Below are positions 28,492 through 37,456 of a stretch of DNA of 64,000 nt, one piece after another. The DNA comes from Ardenticatenaceae bacterium (lineage in GTDB: Bacteria > Chloroflexota > Anaerolineae > Promineifilales > Promineifilaceae). The translations under genes and the position numbers were made by a program. The notes under the pieces were generated by a model, which was given only the letters and a program-made list of their open reading frames with translations, was not told the DNA's origin and searched no databases. Location of the stretch: NCBI GenBank assembly GCA_030065875.1, contig JASJCR010000022.1, positions 89,176 to 153,175 on the forward strand. Reading direction: 5' to 3'. Each line of letters opens with the position of its first letter. Position 1 is the stretch's first letter.

Positions 28492-29262
28492 GTGAATCAG
28501 CTAAGAAAAGCGGCCGTCATACTCGGCGGCGGCCGGGGCACCCGTTTACGGGAAATTGCCGCCCCGTTTACCAAGACGATTCTGCCGGTCGCCGGTTTAC
28601 CGATCATCGGCTATGCCGCCCAGCTTGCCGCCCCCTTTGTGGAAAAAATCATCGTCGTTGGTCACCCATCAACCGGTTCCGACGTGGTTGAAGCGGTGGC
28701 CTCAAGCGTGCAAAACGGGCATCTTGCGGTGCAGCTGGCCGTGCAAACCAGGCCGTTAGGAATGGCAGACGCCATTCGGGTTGGGTTTGCGGCCCTAAAA
28801 GGGGATTGGGCAGCTGTGGTTGTGGCCGGAGACAACATCATTTTGGATCCTCAAAATATATCCAATACCCTGCTCAACCTGACTACAACCAATCCGCTTG
28901 AGAAAAAAATCAGGCTGACCTGGACCTACAAGAATTTTCCAGCCGCAGAGGCGCGCCGCTTCTCCGTTTACCGGCCGCTGACGGGATCGAAGGGAGAATT
29001 GATTGAAAAACCGGCCGTTCCCCCTACCACGATGTGCTGGTGCGGGCCGGTGGGTTTTGCTTCTACCCAGGAGGCATTAAAACGGCTTGGTCGGCTCCTT
29101 CCCTCAGCCCGAGGTGAACTGGAAGCCTCAGACCTGATAAATTCCTATCTGCGAGAGGGAACAGGGAGACATTTCAAAATTGTGGGCGAATTTTTTGACG
29201 TGGGAACCCCTGCCGCCCTGGCCGAAGCGGAGGCGGTCATCTCTCAGGTTATGTCCCGCTAA
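28492..29262 (+). CDS. Sugar nucleotidyltransferase, possible heptose 1-phosphate guanylyltransferase
   Basis: A 256-residue GT-A-like nucleotidyltransferase. Signature VILGGGRGTRLREIA, then VAGLPIIGYAAQLA, and VVVAGDNIILDP with the metal Asp. Starts with GTG after GAGG. In a pathway with HddA, GmhA and GmhB, the missing fourth enzyme is HddC (GTP:heptose 1-phosphate guanylyltransferase), and this gene is the best candidate. Sequence alone could equally suit a thymidylyl- or uridylyltransferase, so no symbol is given. It ends just before a strong terminator. Confidence 0.78.
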   Translation: MNQLRKAAVILGGGRGTRLREIAAPFTKTILPVAGLPIIGYAAQLAAPFVEKIIVVGHPSTGSDVVEAVASSVQNGHLAVQLAVQTRPLGMADAIRVGFAALKGDWAAVVVAGDNIILDPQNISNTLLNLTTTNPLEKKIRLTWTYKNFPAAEARRFSVYRPLTGSKGELIEKPAVPPTTMCWCGPVGFASTQEALKRLGRLLPSARGELEASDLINSYLREGTGRHFKIVGEFFDVGTPAALAEAEAVISQVMSR

Positions 29263-29273
29263 GAAAACGCGTT

Positions 29274-29311
29274 AACCACGGATTGCAATGGTAATCCGTG
29301 GTTTTTTTTTG
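29274..29311 (+). terminator. Rho-independent terminator
   Basis: Stem AACCACGGATT (29274-29284) with AATCCGTGGTT (29293-29303), eight-base loop, followed by a run of nine T. It lies 11 bases after the nucleotidyltransferase stop and marks the end of the plus-strand polysaccharide locus. Its minus-strand reading has no T run, so it serves the plus strand. Confidence 0.93.
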
Positions 29312-29326
29312 CCACTATCCGTCCAG

Positions 29327-30544
29327 CTACGGCCCGGCGAGTTTTTTGACCGTGTTGCGGCCGAGCTGGTACATGTGCACTTCATCCGGTCCATCCGCCT
29401 GCCGCAGCACCCTGGCCCAGGCAAAGAAGCCGGCCAGCGGGGTGTCCTGGCTCAACCCCATCCCCCCATATGCCTGCATCGCCCGGTCGATCACGTCAAT
29501 GGCCATGTTAGGGGCGACAATTTTGATCATCGAAATCAAATCGCGAGCCCCTTTGGTGCCCTCTTTGTCAATTTTGTCGGCCGCGGCCAGCGTTAACAGC
29601 CGCGCCTGCTCGATTTGGCAGCGCGAGCGGGCGATATCCTGACGGATACTGCTAAAATCTTTGATTAATCGGCCAAAAGCCTTGCGCTGGGTCACGCGCT
29701 CACACATCAATTCGAGCGAGCGCTGAGCCATGCCGATGAGCCGCATACAGTGATGAATCCGGCCGGGGCCCAGGCGGCCCTGGGCGATTTCAAATCCACG
29801 CCCTTCACCCAAAAGTAAATTTGAGGCCGGCACGCGCACGTTCTCTAAGCTAACCTCAGCGTGTCCACCGGGTGAATCATAGGTGCCAAAAACCGCCAGC
29901 GGCCGCTCGACGGTCACTCCCTCCGTGTGGCGCGGCACCAAAATCATGCTTTGCTGATGATATCGATCCGCCTGTGGATCAGTTTTGCCCATGACGATAA
30001 ATATTTCACAGCGGGGGTCCATCGCCCCGGATGACCACCATTTGCGGCCGTTGATCACGTATTCATCCCCTTCTCGCTCAATTGAGGTTTCGATATTGGT
30101 GGCGTCGGAGGAAGCAACGGCCGGCTCGGTCATCAAAAATGCGGAGCGGATTTCGCCATTCATGAGCGGCGTTAACCATTCAGCCTGCTGTGCGGCATTG
30201 CCGTAGCGAGCCAACACCTCCATATTGCCGGTATCCGGAGCGCTGCAGTTAAACACCTCTGATGACCACAGGATGCGCCCCATCAATTCCGCCAGAGGAG
30301 CGTATTCCAGATTGGTCAAACCCGGACTCAAATCCCCGTAATCTTCCGGCAAAAATAAATTCCACAGCCCTTCTTCACGGGCTTTTTCTTTGAGGGCATC
30401 CATCCCCGGGTAAACCTGCCACGCTTTCTGCGGATCCTCTACCCAATCCTGATATTCCTTTTCAATAGGATAAATATGGTCGTCCATAAAGCGAGAGAGC
30501 TTGGTGAGCAAGGTTTTTACTTTGTCTGAATATTCAAAGTTCAT
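29327..30544 (-). CDS. Acyl-CoA dehydrogenase, ACAD10/11-like
   Basis: A 405-residue flavoprotein that introduces a 2,3 double bond in acyl-CoA. FAD-site marks are [17 protein letters not shown] and [12 protein letters not shown]; the middle beta domain follows, then [21 protein letters not shown] at the C-terminus. The [15 protein letters not shown] form is typical of the ACAD10/11 group, which can act on 4-hydroxyacyl-CoA derivatives. GGAGTATCCC precedes the ATG. It stands alone with no electron-transfer flavoprotein or thiolase nearby. Confidence 0.93.
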   Translation of the reverse strand: MNFEYSDKVKTLLTKLSRFMDDHIYPIEKEYQDWVEDPQKAWQVYPGMDALKEKAREEGLWNLFLPEDYGDLSPGLTNLEYAPLAELMGRILWSSEVFNCSAPDTGNMEVLARYGNAAQQAEWLTPLMNGEIRSAFLMTEPAVASSDATNIETSIEREGDEYVINGRKWWSSGAMDPRCEIFIVMGKTDPQADRYHQQSMILVPRHTEGVTVERPLAVFGTYDSPGGHAEVSLENVRVPASNLLLGEGRGFEIAQGRLGPGRIHHCMRLIGMAQRSLELMCERVTQRKAFGRLIKDFSSIRQDIARSRCQIEQARLLTLAAADKIDKEGTKGARDLISMIKIVAPNMAIDVIDRAMQAYGGMGLSQDTPLAGFFAWARVLRQADGPDEVHMYQLGRNTVKKLAGP

Positions 30545-30574
30545 GGGATACTCCAGTAACTCCGGTTGAGGGTG

Positions 30575-30727
30575 GTAATTGGTTATTGATTATTGGTTAT
30601 TAGTTATTGGTTATTAGTGTATTGGTCTATTTGATTTCTTTTCAAACCGCATATCTAACAACAAATAGAGTAATAACCAATAACTAATATACCAATACAC
30701 CAGTACACCAATAAACCAATATACCAC
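30575..30727. repeat. AT-rich palindromic repeat, TTGGTTATTAG family
   Basis: Left half reads ATTGGTTATTAGTTATTGG and similar; right half carries the complement AATAACCAATAACTAATATA and further CCAATACACC units. The same family occurs at 44969-45097. It fills the 232-base gap between two minus-strand genes, upstream of the acyl-CoA dehydrogenase start. No gene is seen here. Confidence 0.75.
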
Positions 30728-30776
30728 TACTCTTCGTCCGAAAAAAGCTCATACTGATGACCAAAATCAACCGTCT

Positions 30777-32543
30777 TTATCTGGTGATCAAGGGCAAGAA
30801 GTTAAACAAATCGGTCGGGGTTAAGGTGACGGTGTCAGAAAACAGAGGGGAACCGCCGTCAACCGCCTCAATCGTGAACACATAAGCTTGATAATTGGTT
30901 AAGTTGGAAAGTTGGTAAGTGCGCGTGCTGCCGGATATCCCGGTAATCGGTGAAGGCGGGGCTCCGGCCGGCCCTGTATAAGAGATTTCCCAGGTGGCCC
31001 CAGGCGGCAAAGTCGTGTTAACCGTCCACGTCAAATCGATCGTTTGATCGCTGACCTGGCCGGTTAAGACAACGGACGGCTGAAATTCAACCGCCCCGAT
31101 ATCGGCCGCCTGGCGACTGTTGCCCAATATGTCCTCACTGCTGGCCTCACCACCGTTGGCGGCGTTGATTGTCGGGCTGCCGGCCGCCGGTGTGCCGTAT
31201 GTTTGCACCAGATTCAAAAAAACGGCCGCGATGGTGGCCGACCCATCGGCAAAACCACTGCCGGTCCAGCGGGGAATCACCAACCCACTTTGTGATCCCA
31301 ACAGCGGATCGGCCGTCACCGCACTGCTGTCGTCTGTAATATTAATTAACTCTCCCCCATCAACCGGAATCGCCGATCCCCCGTTCCAATAGAGGTTGTT
31401 ATCCAAGGTGAAGCTGGCCGTTTGTCCCGGAGGGGTATCGGAAAAATCGTTGCTGCCAGATCCGCTAAAACCCATGGTTCCGGTTGGATCGGACCAGATA
31501 TTGTTGTAAAAACGGATATTGCTGTTAGCCGGATTGCTCCCTTCCGTATTTAACCGCATGGCAAACGCCAGCGATGGCAAATCTCCGACAACGGTGTTAT
31601 TCCGAAAGGTGACGTTCTCACCCCCTTTGACCCCAAAGGCGGCCCGCATGACGCGGCTGCTGTTGCCTAAAAACAGATTGTTCTCAACCATCACGTTGCG
31701 CGCCTCAAAAAAGGGCTGTCCATCTTCGCCGATCAAGACGAAGTTTGAGCCGGTCGATCCCGACCAGTTGAGAAACACGTTGCGCCGCACGGTAATGCGA
31801 TCGTTGCCGGTATAAATATCGCTGCTGCCGTTGGAATCTTTGATAACGATAAAGCTGCCGGTGTTATTGAGGGTGCTCCGGCCGCTGCCTTCAAAATCAT
31901 TAAAGAAAACGTTGTCCTGGATAATGATATCTTCTACGCTGTTGACGTCGATATGCTCATCGGAACCGGTTTGGTTGTAAAACATATTCCCTTCAACCAA
32001 AATATCATGGGCGCCGTTGTTGATTTTGAGGATGTCGTTATCGTAGCTGTCGTGGAGAATATTGTTGCGTATCGTAATATCCGAAACGCTGCCGTTGCCG
32101 GCCGCATCGATATGAAACACCAGCGGAGAGGAACCGGATCCTGAATGCCGAATTTCAAATCCCTCAATGATAATACCGTAAACCGGGCCGCTGTATCCAT
32201 AAACGGTGATGACCCGGTCATTGTTTTCCAATACGGCACCATACGGGATTTCTGATTTAACTGTGACGCCGTTGGCGAACGTGCCGGTAATCCGCTGACG
32301 GCCGCTGTAAACCCCCTGCTTGACTAAAATGGTGCTGTTGTCGGAAACCTGGGTGAGGGCATATTGAATTGAGGCCCAGGGACTTCCCGAGCTGCCGTCT
32401 CCCAGGTTATCGCTGCCCGACGTGCTCACATAAAACGTGCCCGCTGCGGCCGTACGATACGGTTGACTCCCCCACACGACGATTCCCAACAGTAAAAGAA
32501 TACTTAAAACAAAAATTTTTTGAAAATGAAGATGACTGCGCAT
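30777..32543 (-). CDS. Secreted right-handed beta-helix protein
   Basis: A 588-residue exported protein. Signal peptide (MRSHLHFQKIFVLSILLLLG), then a pectate-lyase-like parallel beta-helix of about residues 35-430 with repeated turns such as ITIRNNILHDSYDNDILKIN, VEGNMFYN and VENNLFLGNSS. A fibronectin-III-like domain follows (about 490-575), and the chain ends NFLPLITR. I chose the ATG at 32543, with GAGG upstream, over one 17 codons earlier. The DUF1565-like start (YVSTSGSDNLGDGSSGSPWA) is common in such proteins. Catalytic role unknown; polysaccharide binding or lysis is possible. Confidence 0.85.
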   Translation of the reverse strand: MRSHLHFQKIFVLSILLLLGIVVWGSQPYRTAAAGTFYVSTSGSDNLGDGSSGSPWASIQYALTQVSDNSTILVKQGVYSGRQRITGTFANGVTVKSEIPYGAVLENNDRVITVYGYSGPVYGIIIEGFEIRHSGSGSSPLVFHIDAAGNGSVSDITIRNNILHDSYDNDILKINNGAHDILVEGNMFYNQTGSDEHIDVNSVEDIIIQDNVFFNDFEGSGRSTLNNTGSFIVIKDSNGSSDIYTGNDRITVRRNVFLNWSGSTGSNFVLIGEDGQPFFEARNVMVENNLFLGNSSRVMRAAFGVKGGENVTFRNNTVVGDLPSLAFAMRLNTEGSNPANSNIRFYNNIWSDPTGTMGFSGSGSNDFSDTPPGQTASFTLDNNLYWNGGSAIPVDGGELINITDDSSAVTADPLLGSQSGLVIPRWTGSGFADGSATIAAVFLNLVQTYGTPAAGSPTINAANGGEASSEDILGNSRQAADIGAVEFQPSVVLTGQVSDQTIDLTWTVNTTLPPGATWEISYTGPAGAPPSPITGISGSTRTYQLSNLTNYQAYVFTIEAVDGGSPLFSDTVTLTPTDLFNFLPLITR

Positions 32544-32647
32544 ATGTACCTCAATGTCAAGAGCGTAGCAAAACGCAGATCGGCCGGTTGTCAAATGGAA
32601 AACAGCATAGTACCCTCTTTTCTGGCATAGATAGAGAACAGCTGAAG

Positions 32648-33229
32648 TTAAAAATATTGAGAATACGCGTTAATTTTGGCCAGCAAACGGTCGGCTAATT
32701 GTTTATTGGCGCCATGAAGAGCATCATAAATTAGCCGCGCCTCTTGCTGGTAATTTTGTCGTTTGGACCGGTCCCAATCGTATGGGGGTTCGGATAAATT
32801 GGTGATTCGATCGGCCATCTTAACCAGCCACACTTCAGAGGGCTGCTGCGTGATGCGATTGAGCGAGTCTTTCATCTGGGCTTCTTTGGTTGGAATCGCT
32901 TTATTTTTGGTTAGGGCTTGAACCCCTGCAGCCACCTCAGGTCCAAATCTGGCCGTTAAATCAGCAGGCGTTACCGGCGTGTCTTCAACCGTATCATGGA
33001 GGAGTGCGCACTGAATCGCCAAATTGCCGTCAAATTGGTTTTCACCGGCAATGGCCCAGATCACTTCCATGGTCACGGCACCAATGTGATTGATATAAGG
33101 GATACGCTCCCCCTTGTTGGGTCCGCCAACTGTTTGGTGCTGGTGGGCCCGCGTTGCAAACGACCAGGCTCGAAGATAAATCTCCTGTGACCAGTCAGGC
33201 GGCGCAAATACGCGGGAGTGTTGTGACAT
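32648..33229 (-). CDS. HD-domain protein, small alarmone hydrolase-like
   Basis: A 193-residue HD-4 protein resembling MESH1 and the hydrolase half of SpoT, which removes the 3'-pyrophosphate of (p)ppGpp. Motifs seen: HQHQTVGG near 32-39, YINHIGAVTMEV, the metal pair ALLHDTVEDTPV, and VKMADRITNLSEPP. No synthetase, TGS or ACT domain is present. It is a single gene, with a 257-base AT-rich gap beyond its start that is shared with the divergent MFS gene. The (p)ppGpp substrate is inferred from family. Confidence 0.8.
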   Translation of the reverse strand: MSQHSRVFAPPDWSQEIYLRAWSFATRAHQHQTVGGPNKGERIPYINHIGAVTMEVIWAIAGENQFDGNLAIQCALLHDTVEDTPVTPADLTARFGPEVAAGVQALTKNKAIPTKEAQMKDSLNRITQQPSEVWLVKMADRITNLSEPPYDWDRSKRQNYQQEARLIYDALHGANKQLADRLLAKINAYSQYF

Positions 33230-33486
33230 AATGGTTTTCCTTTATTCCTAATGACGTAATAAATGTGAAGTAATAAATGTACAGCAAAAATTATTGTATG
33301 AATATCGTTTACCTTACGGGTACTAGTACTAATAACCTATTTACCTGTGGTTTTTAATAGGGCCATTCGAGTATACTGGTACAGGTGATCATATGCATCC
33401 AGCTTAATTTTAAACTGGACTGAGGGGGCCGGGCCAGCAGTACCAGTCGCATTTATGTTCATCCAAATTTTGTATTCAGAGCAGGC

Positions 33487-34770
33487 ATGTCGCTAAAACG
33501 ATCACTACCCGCTATCGTTATCTTATTTACCAATGCGCTTGGCGCGACTTTGGTGATCCCGATTTTACCGCTGCTGGCGCTGGAGAGTTTTGGGGCGACC
33601 GTGCTGCAGGCGATCTTGCTGGAGAGCTCTTATTATGGAGCCAAACTTCTGGCCGCGCCGATATTGGGTCGCCTGTCCGATCAATACGGCCGGCGGCCGA
33701 TTTTAATACTGAGTCAGGCCGGTACGTTTTTTTCATTTCTACTATTTATTGCCGCTTTGCCAATTGGTCAGCTTATTGAGCAAGCGCTCCCCTATTCATT
33801 TATCAACGGGGGGCTGTTGATGCTGTACCTGGCCCGCATGTTCGATGGGGCAACCGGAGGCAACACCACCGTCGCCAAGGCGTACATCACCGATGTGACC
33901 GCGCAGGAAGATCACGCCCAGGCGTTTGGTTGGCTGTCGGCCACGTTGGGAATCGGCTTTGTGATTGGTCCGGCCGTTGGTGGCTTGCTGGCATCAAGCT
34001 GGGGGTTACTATCTCCTTTTTATGCCGGGGCGGCCGTTTCAGCCGTGGCCCTGATATTGGCGTGGCTGCTGCTTAGTGAGACCCGGCCGGTTGATGATAA
34101 AACCTTCAACAAAAACACCCTGCCCTTTTGGAATAGTTTTAAAACGGTTGTCCGGCAACCGACGTTTGCAAAGATTTTAATTATCGGTTTGCTAAGCACG
34201 CTTTGCTTTGCGGCCCTGTCTCCTACGTTTGTCTTATATGTGAACGAGGTGATTTTTCCGGGTAATGTAGACCCGGCCGAAGTCAGCCGCTTCGTTGGAT
34301 TCTTGTACACAATTGTTGGTTTAACCCTCGCCATAACTCAGATTGCATTCATCAAACCATTGGTTACAATAGTGGGGGAACAAAGATTGGTCCAAATCAG
34401 CCAAATTGGCATGATCTTCTCATTTTTGCTGATCCCAATCGCTCGTTCACCTTATCTCTTTCTTGGTTTACTGGTTCCTTTTGTTATATTTTATGCAATT
34501 CTGGAGCCAAATCTGCAGGCTTTGTTGGCGCAAACCGGTCCAAAAGAAAAGCAAGGGGAATCATTCGGACTATATCAATCTGTTTTGAGCGTTTCCGACT
34601 TATTGGGGCCACTCTGGGCCGGAATCGTTTTTCAACAGATTAGTCCCCAGGCTGTTTGGTGGGGGGCTGCGGTTATTTTGCTGCCGGCAATGGCTGTAGC
34701 CATGTTCTTGCGCAAGCCATCTTCTGACTCCGCGTTAAAGCTGCGTGAAGGGTTAGTACAGGATGGCTAG
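33487..34770 (+). CDS. Major facilitator transporter, TetA/DHA1-like
   Basis: A 427-residue 12-helix MFS protein. Motif A is GRLSDQYGRRPIL between helices 2 and 3, and motif C-like GFVIGPAVGGLLAS lies in helix 5, as in proton-driven drug exporters. It is 167 bases upstream of the diterpene genes on the same strand, making it a candidate exporter of their product; this is inference. Base composition is lower in G+C than the polysaccharide locus (one 60-base row at 34381 has 24 G+C). The gap before it (33230-33486) is AT-rich and probably holds divergent promoters, none clear. Confidence 0.88.
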   Translation: MSLKRSLPAIVILFTNALGATLVIPILPLLALESFGATVLQAILLESSYYGAKLLAAPILGRLSDQYGRRPILILSQAGTFFSFLLFIAALPIGQLIEQALPYSFINGGLLMLYLARMFDGATGGNTTVAKAYITDVTAQEDHAQAFGWLSATLGIGFVIGPAVGGLLASSWGLLSPFYAGAAVSAVALILAWLLLSETRPVDDKTFNKNTLPFWNSFKTVVRQPTFAKILIIGLLSTLCFAALSPTFVLYVNEVIFPGNVDPAEVSRFVGFLYTIVGLTLAITQIAFIKPLVTIVGEQRLVQISQIGMIFSFLLIPIARSPYLFLGLLVPFVIFYAILEPNLQALLAQTGPKEKQGESFGLYQSVLSVSDLLGPLWAGIVFQQISPQAVWWGAAVILLPAMAVAMFLRKPSSDSALKLREGLVQDG

Positions 34771-34937
34771 CAACAACCTCTTGGCTGGACCAAGATTCCT
34801 ATTTCTACCTCTTCTTGAAAGGGTTAAGATTGTTCTTGATGGGGGAGAAATCTTTTTCATTTCTCTGAAATCACCATGGAGACCCATAAATAAAATCGCT
34901 CCGGCCACGCTGAAAAACCAGCGCATGGTGACGACCT

Positions 34938-35876
34938 ATGGATTTAGAGACATTTCAGCATAAATTGACGAGTGATATTGCGTCAATTGTAAAAAAGCAG
35001 GGCCCTAGGGTCTGCGTTTTTGCGTTGAACGGTACACGACGCTGGTATATGTTGGAAAAACAGCAAAATTCCACATTTGACGGCCGCCAATATTTTGAAG
35101 AAGTCACCAAACAGCTGATTGAATTGTGTAAGATGATTTACGATCATGGGATCACTACCCTCGTGATGCCGATTATATCCCCCTACTTACTAAAAGAACG
35201 CGGGCCTGAATACACACAGCTGGTTATTCAATCGCTGGGCAAGCTCACTTACGGAGACGAGTACCGTCAATTTTATGACAATTATGAGGTTCGTGTTGGC
35301 TTTTATGGGGATTTTGAAGCAATTGGAGACGCGGCCACGAACGATCATATTGCTCGTCAATTTTTACAAGTTTCCGCTGAAACATCATCTCACCAAAAAA
35401 ATCGCCTTTTTTGGGGAGTGTGCGGCCATGATGCGACCGAATCTGTCGCCACGCTGGCCGTTAAATATTTTCAGGATCATGGTCGGGTACCAAGTAAATC
35501 AGAGCTGATCAAAATGTATTATGGAGAACCGGTTTCTGATGTAGATTTGTTCATCAGTTCGGGAAAACCTCGCGCTTTTGATATGCCGCTGATTTCATCC
35601 GGCCGGGAAAATCTCTACTTCACTGTAACCCCTTCACCTTATTTAACTCAAGATGGTTTTCGAAAAATTCTGCACGACCACCTCTACAACCGTTCAGGAC
35701 ACCACGACATCGATGTAGCAGTGGATTCAAACAGCTTGCGAGATTTTTATCGGGCCAACAAAGATAACATCGTTGGTGTAGGAAAAATAAATAAAAATTG
35801 GGGCTTCTGGCAGCCTGATGTCATGCATACACACATGTCAGAAAAACTCTCAAAATCATTTTTGGGTAGAGGATAG
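34938..35876 (+). CDS. Rv3378c-like diterpene synthase (tuberculosinol/kolavelool synthase family)
   Basis: A 312-residue protein matching M. tuberculosis Rv3378c along its whole length (my memory of that sequence, about 296 residues). Shared blocks are NGTRRWYMLE (31-40; DGTRRWFHLE there), the WGVCGHDATESVA block and FDMPLISSGRENLYFTVTPS. Rv3378c has the cis-prenyltransferase fold and turns tuberculosinyl diphosphate into tuberculosinol or attaches it to adenosine; the Herpetosiphon relative makes kolavelool. Here the first motif residue is Asn31 (bases 35028-35030) in place of the catalytic Asp. It starts after GGTGACGACCT and is 5 bases ahead of the cyclase gene, clearly one operon. Product not predictable. 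Confidence 0.9.
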   Translation: MDLETFQHKLTSDIASIVKKQGPRVCVFALNGTRRWYMLEKQQNSTFDGRQYFEEVTKQLIELCKMIYDHGITTLVMPIISPYLLKERGPEYTQLVIQSLGKLTYGDEYRQFYDNYEVRVGFYGDFEAIGDAATNDHIARQFLQVSAETSSHQKNRLFWGVCGHDATESVATLAVKYFQDHGRVPSKSELIKMYYGEPVSDVDLFISSGKPRAFDMPLISSGRENLYFTVTPSPYLTQDGFRKILHDHLYNRSGHHDIDVAVDSNSLRDFYRANKDNIVGVGKINKNWGFWQPDVMHTHMSEKLSKSFLGRG

Positions 35877-35881
35877 GATCA

Positions 35882-37399
35882 ATGAATTTTTTAATCGAGT
35901 CAAAGCAACTGCTTGAAGAGGTCGGACCAGGTCACATGATGACCACCGCCTATGATACGGCCTGGGTCGCCCAGCTGGCTGAAATGCTACCGGATGTAGG
36001 GAACAAGGCACTTCTCTGGTTGCGTCAAAACCAGCTTAAAGATGGCAGTTGGGGCGCCTCAGAATTTGTTTATCATCATGACCGCGTCATCTGTACCCTG
36101 GCCGCGATTATTGCTTTGAGGCGATTTGGCAACGAATCCGATAATGCGCTAATTCAAAATGCGCTGCCGGCCCTCGAGAACCATCTCTCTCTTCTTGACA
36201 TGGATCCGGCCGGGGAGACGATCGGGTTTGAACTCGTTGTACCCACTTTGCTTAAAGAAGCGGCTTCTTTGGGTATTCTTTCCCGCCGTGAAACCGGCCG
36301 CTTGGGATCGATGACCAGAACCAGAGAAGCCAAGTTGAGCATGACTCCCAATGGTTTAATCGGCCGGCACGTGACGATGGCTTTCTCGGCCGAAATGGCC
36401 GGTGACGATGGGGTAAAAATTCTCAACGTGAACAGCCTTCAGGAAAGTAACGGGTCGGTTGGCAACAGCCCTTCAGCAACCGCATATTTCTTACTCAAGG
36501 TAAAGCCTGGAGATCCTCAAGCGCTTAACTATTTAAATAATATTCTAACCAACGGTGGTGCCCCAAACGTTGCCCCATTTGATGTTTTTGAAAGATCCTG
36601 GGTATTGTGGAACTTTTCTCTGGCCAATCTCCATTATAAATCTGAATATCGCCACTTTTTTGAACCTCACGTGGAATTTTTGCGAAAAACGTGGCAGGTG
36701 GGTAAGGGAATCGGCTTTAGCGCGCTTTATACCCCCAAAGATGGGGATGAGACAGCAATCGTCTATGAAGTGCTAAAAATGTTTGGGCGGTCTGTCCCGA
36801 TTGATGATCTGCTAAAATTTGAAGAAGAAGAGTATTTCCGCTGTTTTGATCTCGAATCAAACGTCTCGCTTAGCACCAACATTCACGTGCTGGGTGCTTT
36901 GGATAAAGCTGGTTTATCATCTAATCATCCATCGGTAAAAAAAATCCTTAAGTTTTTAGGCAAAAATAAAATTGAAGGTCGATTCTGGATTGATAAATGG
37001 CATTCTTCACCCTATTACACTACATCGCACGCCGTTATGTCTCTGGCAAACTATCATCATGGAATGGCCCAAAATGCGATAGAATGGATCTTGGAAACCC
37101 AAAATAGGAACGGCAGTTGGGGATATTACTTCCCCACGGCCGAAGAAACAGCCTATAGCCTTCAGGCCCTCACCTTTTGGCGCAGAAAAGGTCACAAGGT
37201 TTCCGATGATGTTTTGCTTAGAGGCGCAAAATGGTTAAAGGAAAATGCATCTCAACCTTATCCACCGCTGTGGATCGGTAAATGCTTGTATAGCCCAATT
37301 TTAGTTGTTCGATCTGCAATTTTAAGTGCTTTAATGATGGTTGAAGACAATGTAAAAAAGCAAAAATCGTTATTGAACCATCTATCTATTGCCAAGTAG
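35882..37399 (+). CDS. Class II diterpene cyclase, Rv3377c-like (halimadienyl/kolavenyl diphosphate synthase family)
   Basis: A 505-residue protonation-type cyclase acting on geranylgeranyl diphosphate without ionising the diphosphate. It matches Rv3377c (501 residues) throughout: TTAYDTAWVA (21-30), QLKDGSWGA, VNSLQESNGSVGNSPSATAY, SLSTNIHVLGAL, KWHSSPYYTTSHAV and a second QW-like NRNGSWGYY. The proton-donor motif DXDD reads D287-G-D289-E290-TA; Rv3377c has DXDTT there. The middle Asp, the usual acid, is kept. GAGG precedes the ATG. No GGPP synthase is in the window. Two 60-base rows (36901, 36961) have 19 and 20 G+C, suggesting acquired DNA. Confidence 0.93.
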   Translation: MNFLIESKQLLEEVGPGHMMTTAYDTAWVAQLAEMLPDVGNKALLWLRQNQLKDGSWGASEFVYHHDRVICTLAAIIALRRFGNESDNALIQNALPALENHLSLLDMDPAGETIGFELVVPTLLKEAASLGILSRRETGRLGSMTRTREAKLSMTPNGLIGRHVTMAFSAEMAGDDGVKILNVNSLQESNGSVGNSPSATAYFLLKVKPGDPQALNYLNNILTNGGAPNVAPFDVFERSWVLWNFSLANLHYKSEYRHFFEPHVEFLRKTWQVGKGIGFSALYTPKDGDETAIVYEVLKMFGRSVPIDDLLKFEEEEYFRCFDLESNVSLSTNIHVLGALDKAGLSSNHPSVKKILKFLGKNKIEGRFWIDKWHSSPYYTTSHAVMSLANYHHGMAQNAIEWILETQNRNGSWGYYFPTAEETAYSLQALTFWRRKGHKVSDDVLLRGAKWLKENASQPYPPLWIGKCLYSPILVVRSAILSALMMVEDNVKKQKSLLNHLSIAK

Positions 37400-37456
37400 G
37401 CCAAGATTCTTTAAGATTCTCTTGATATCGAAGTGCCTTTTTCAATCTGACTCATC

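Noticed and set aside
34763..34963. Possible 66-residue gene between the MFS and diterpene genes
   Set aside because: No ribosome-binding site, overlap with both neighbours and no recognisable motif. It may simply be leader DNA.
34938..35876. Undecaprenyl diphosphate synthase (UppS)
   Set aside because: The RRW motif tempts this call, but the other conserved blocks follow Rv3378c and not UppS, and the gene is paired with a class II diterpene cyclase.
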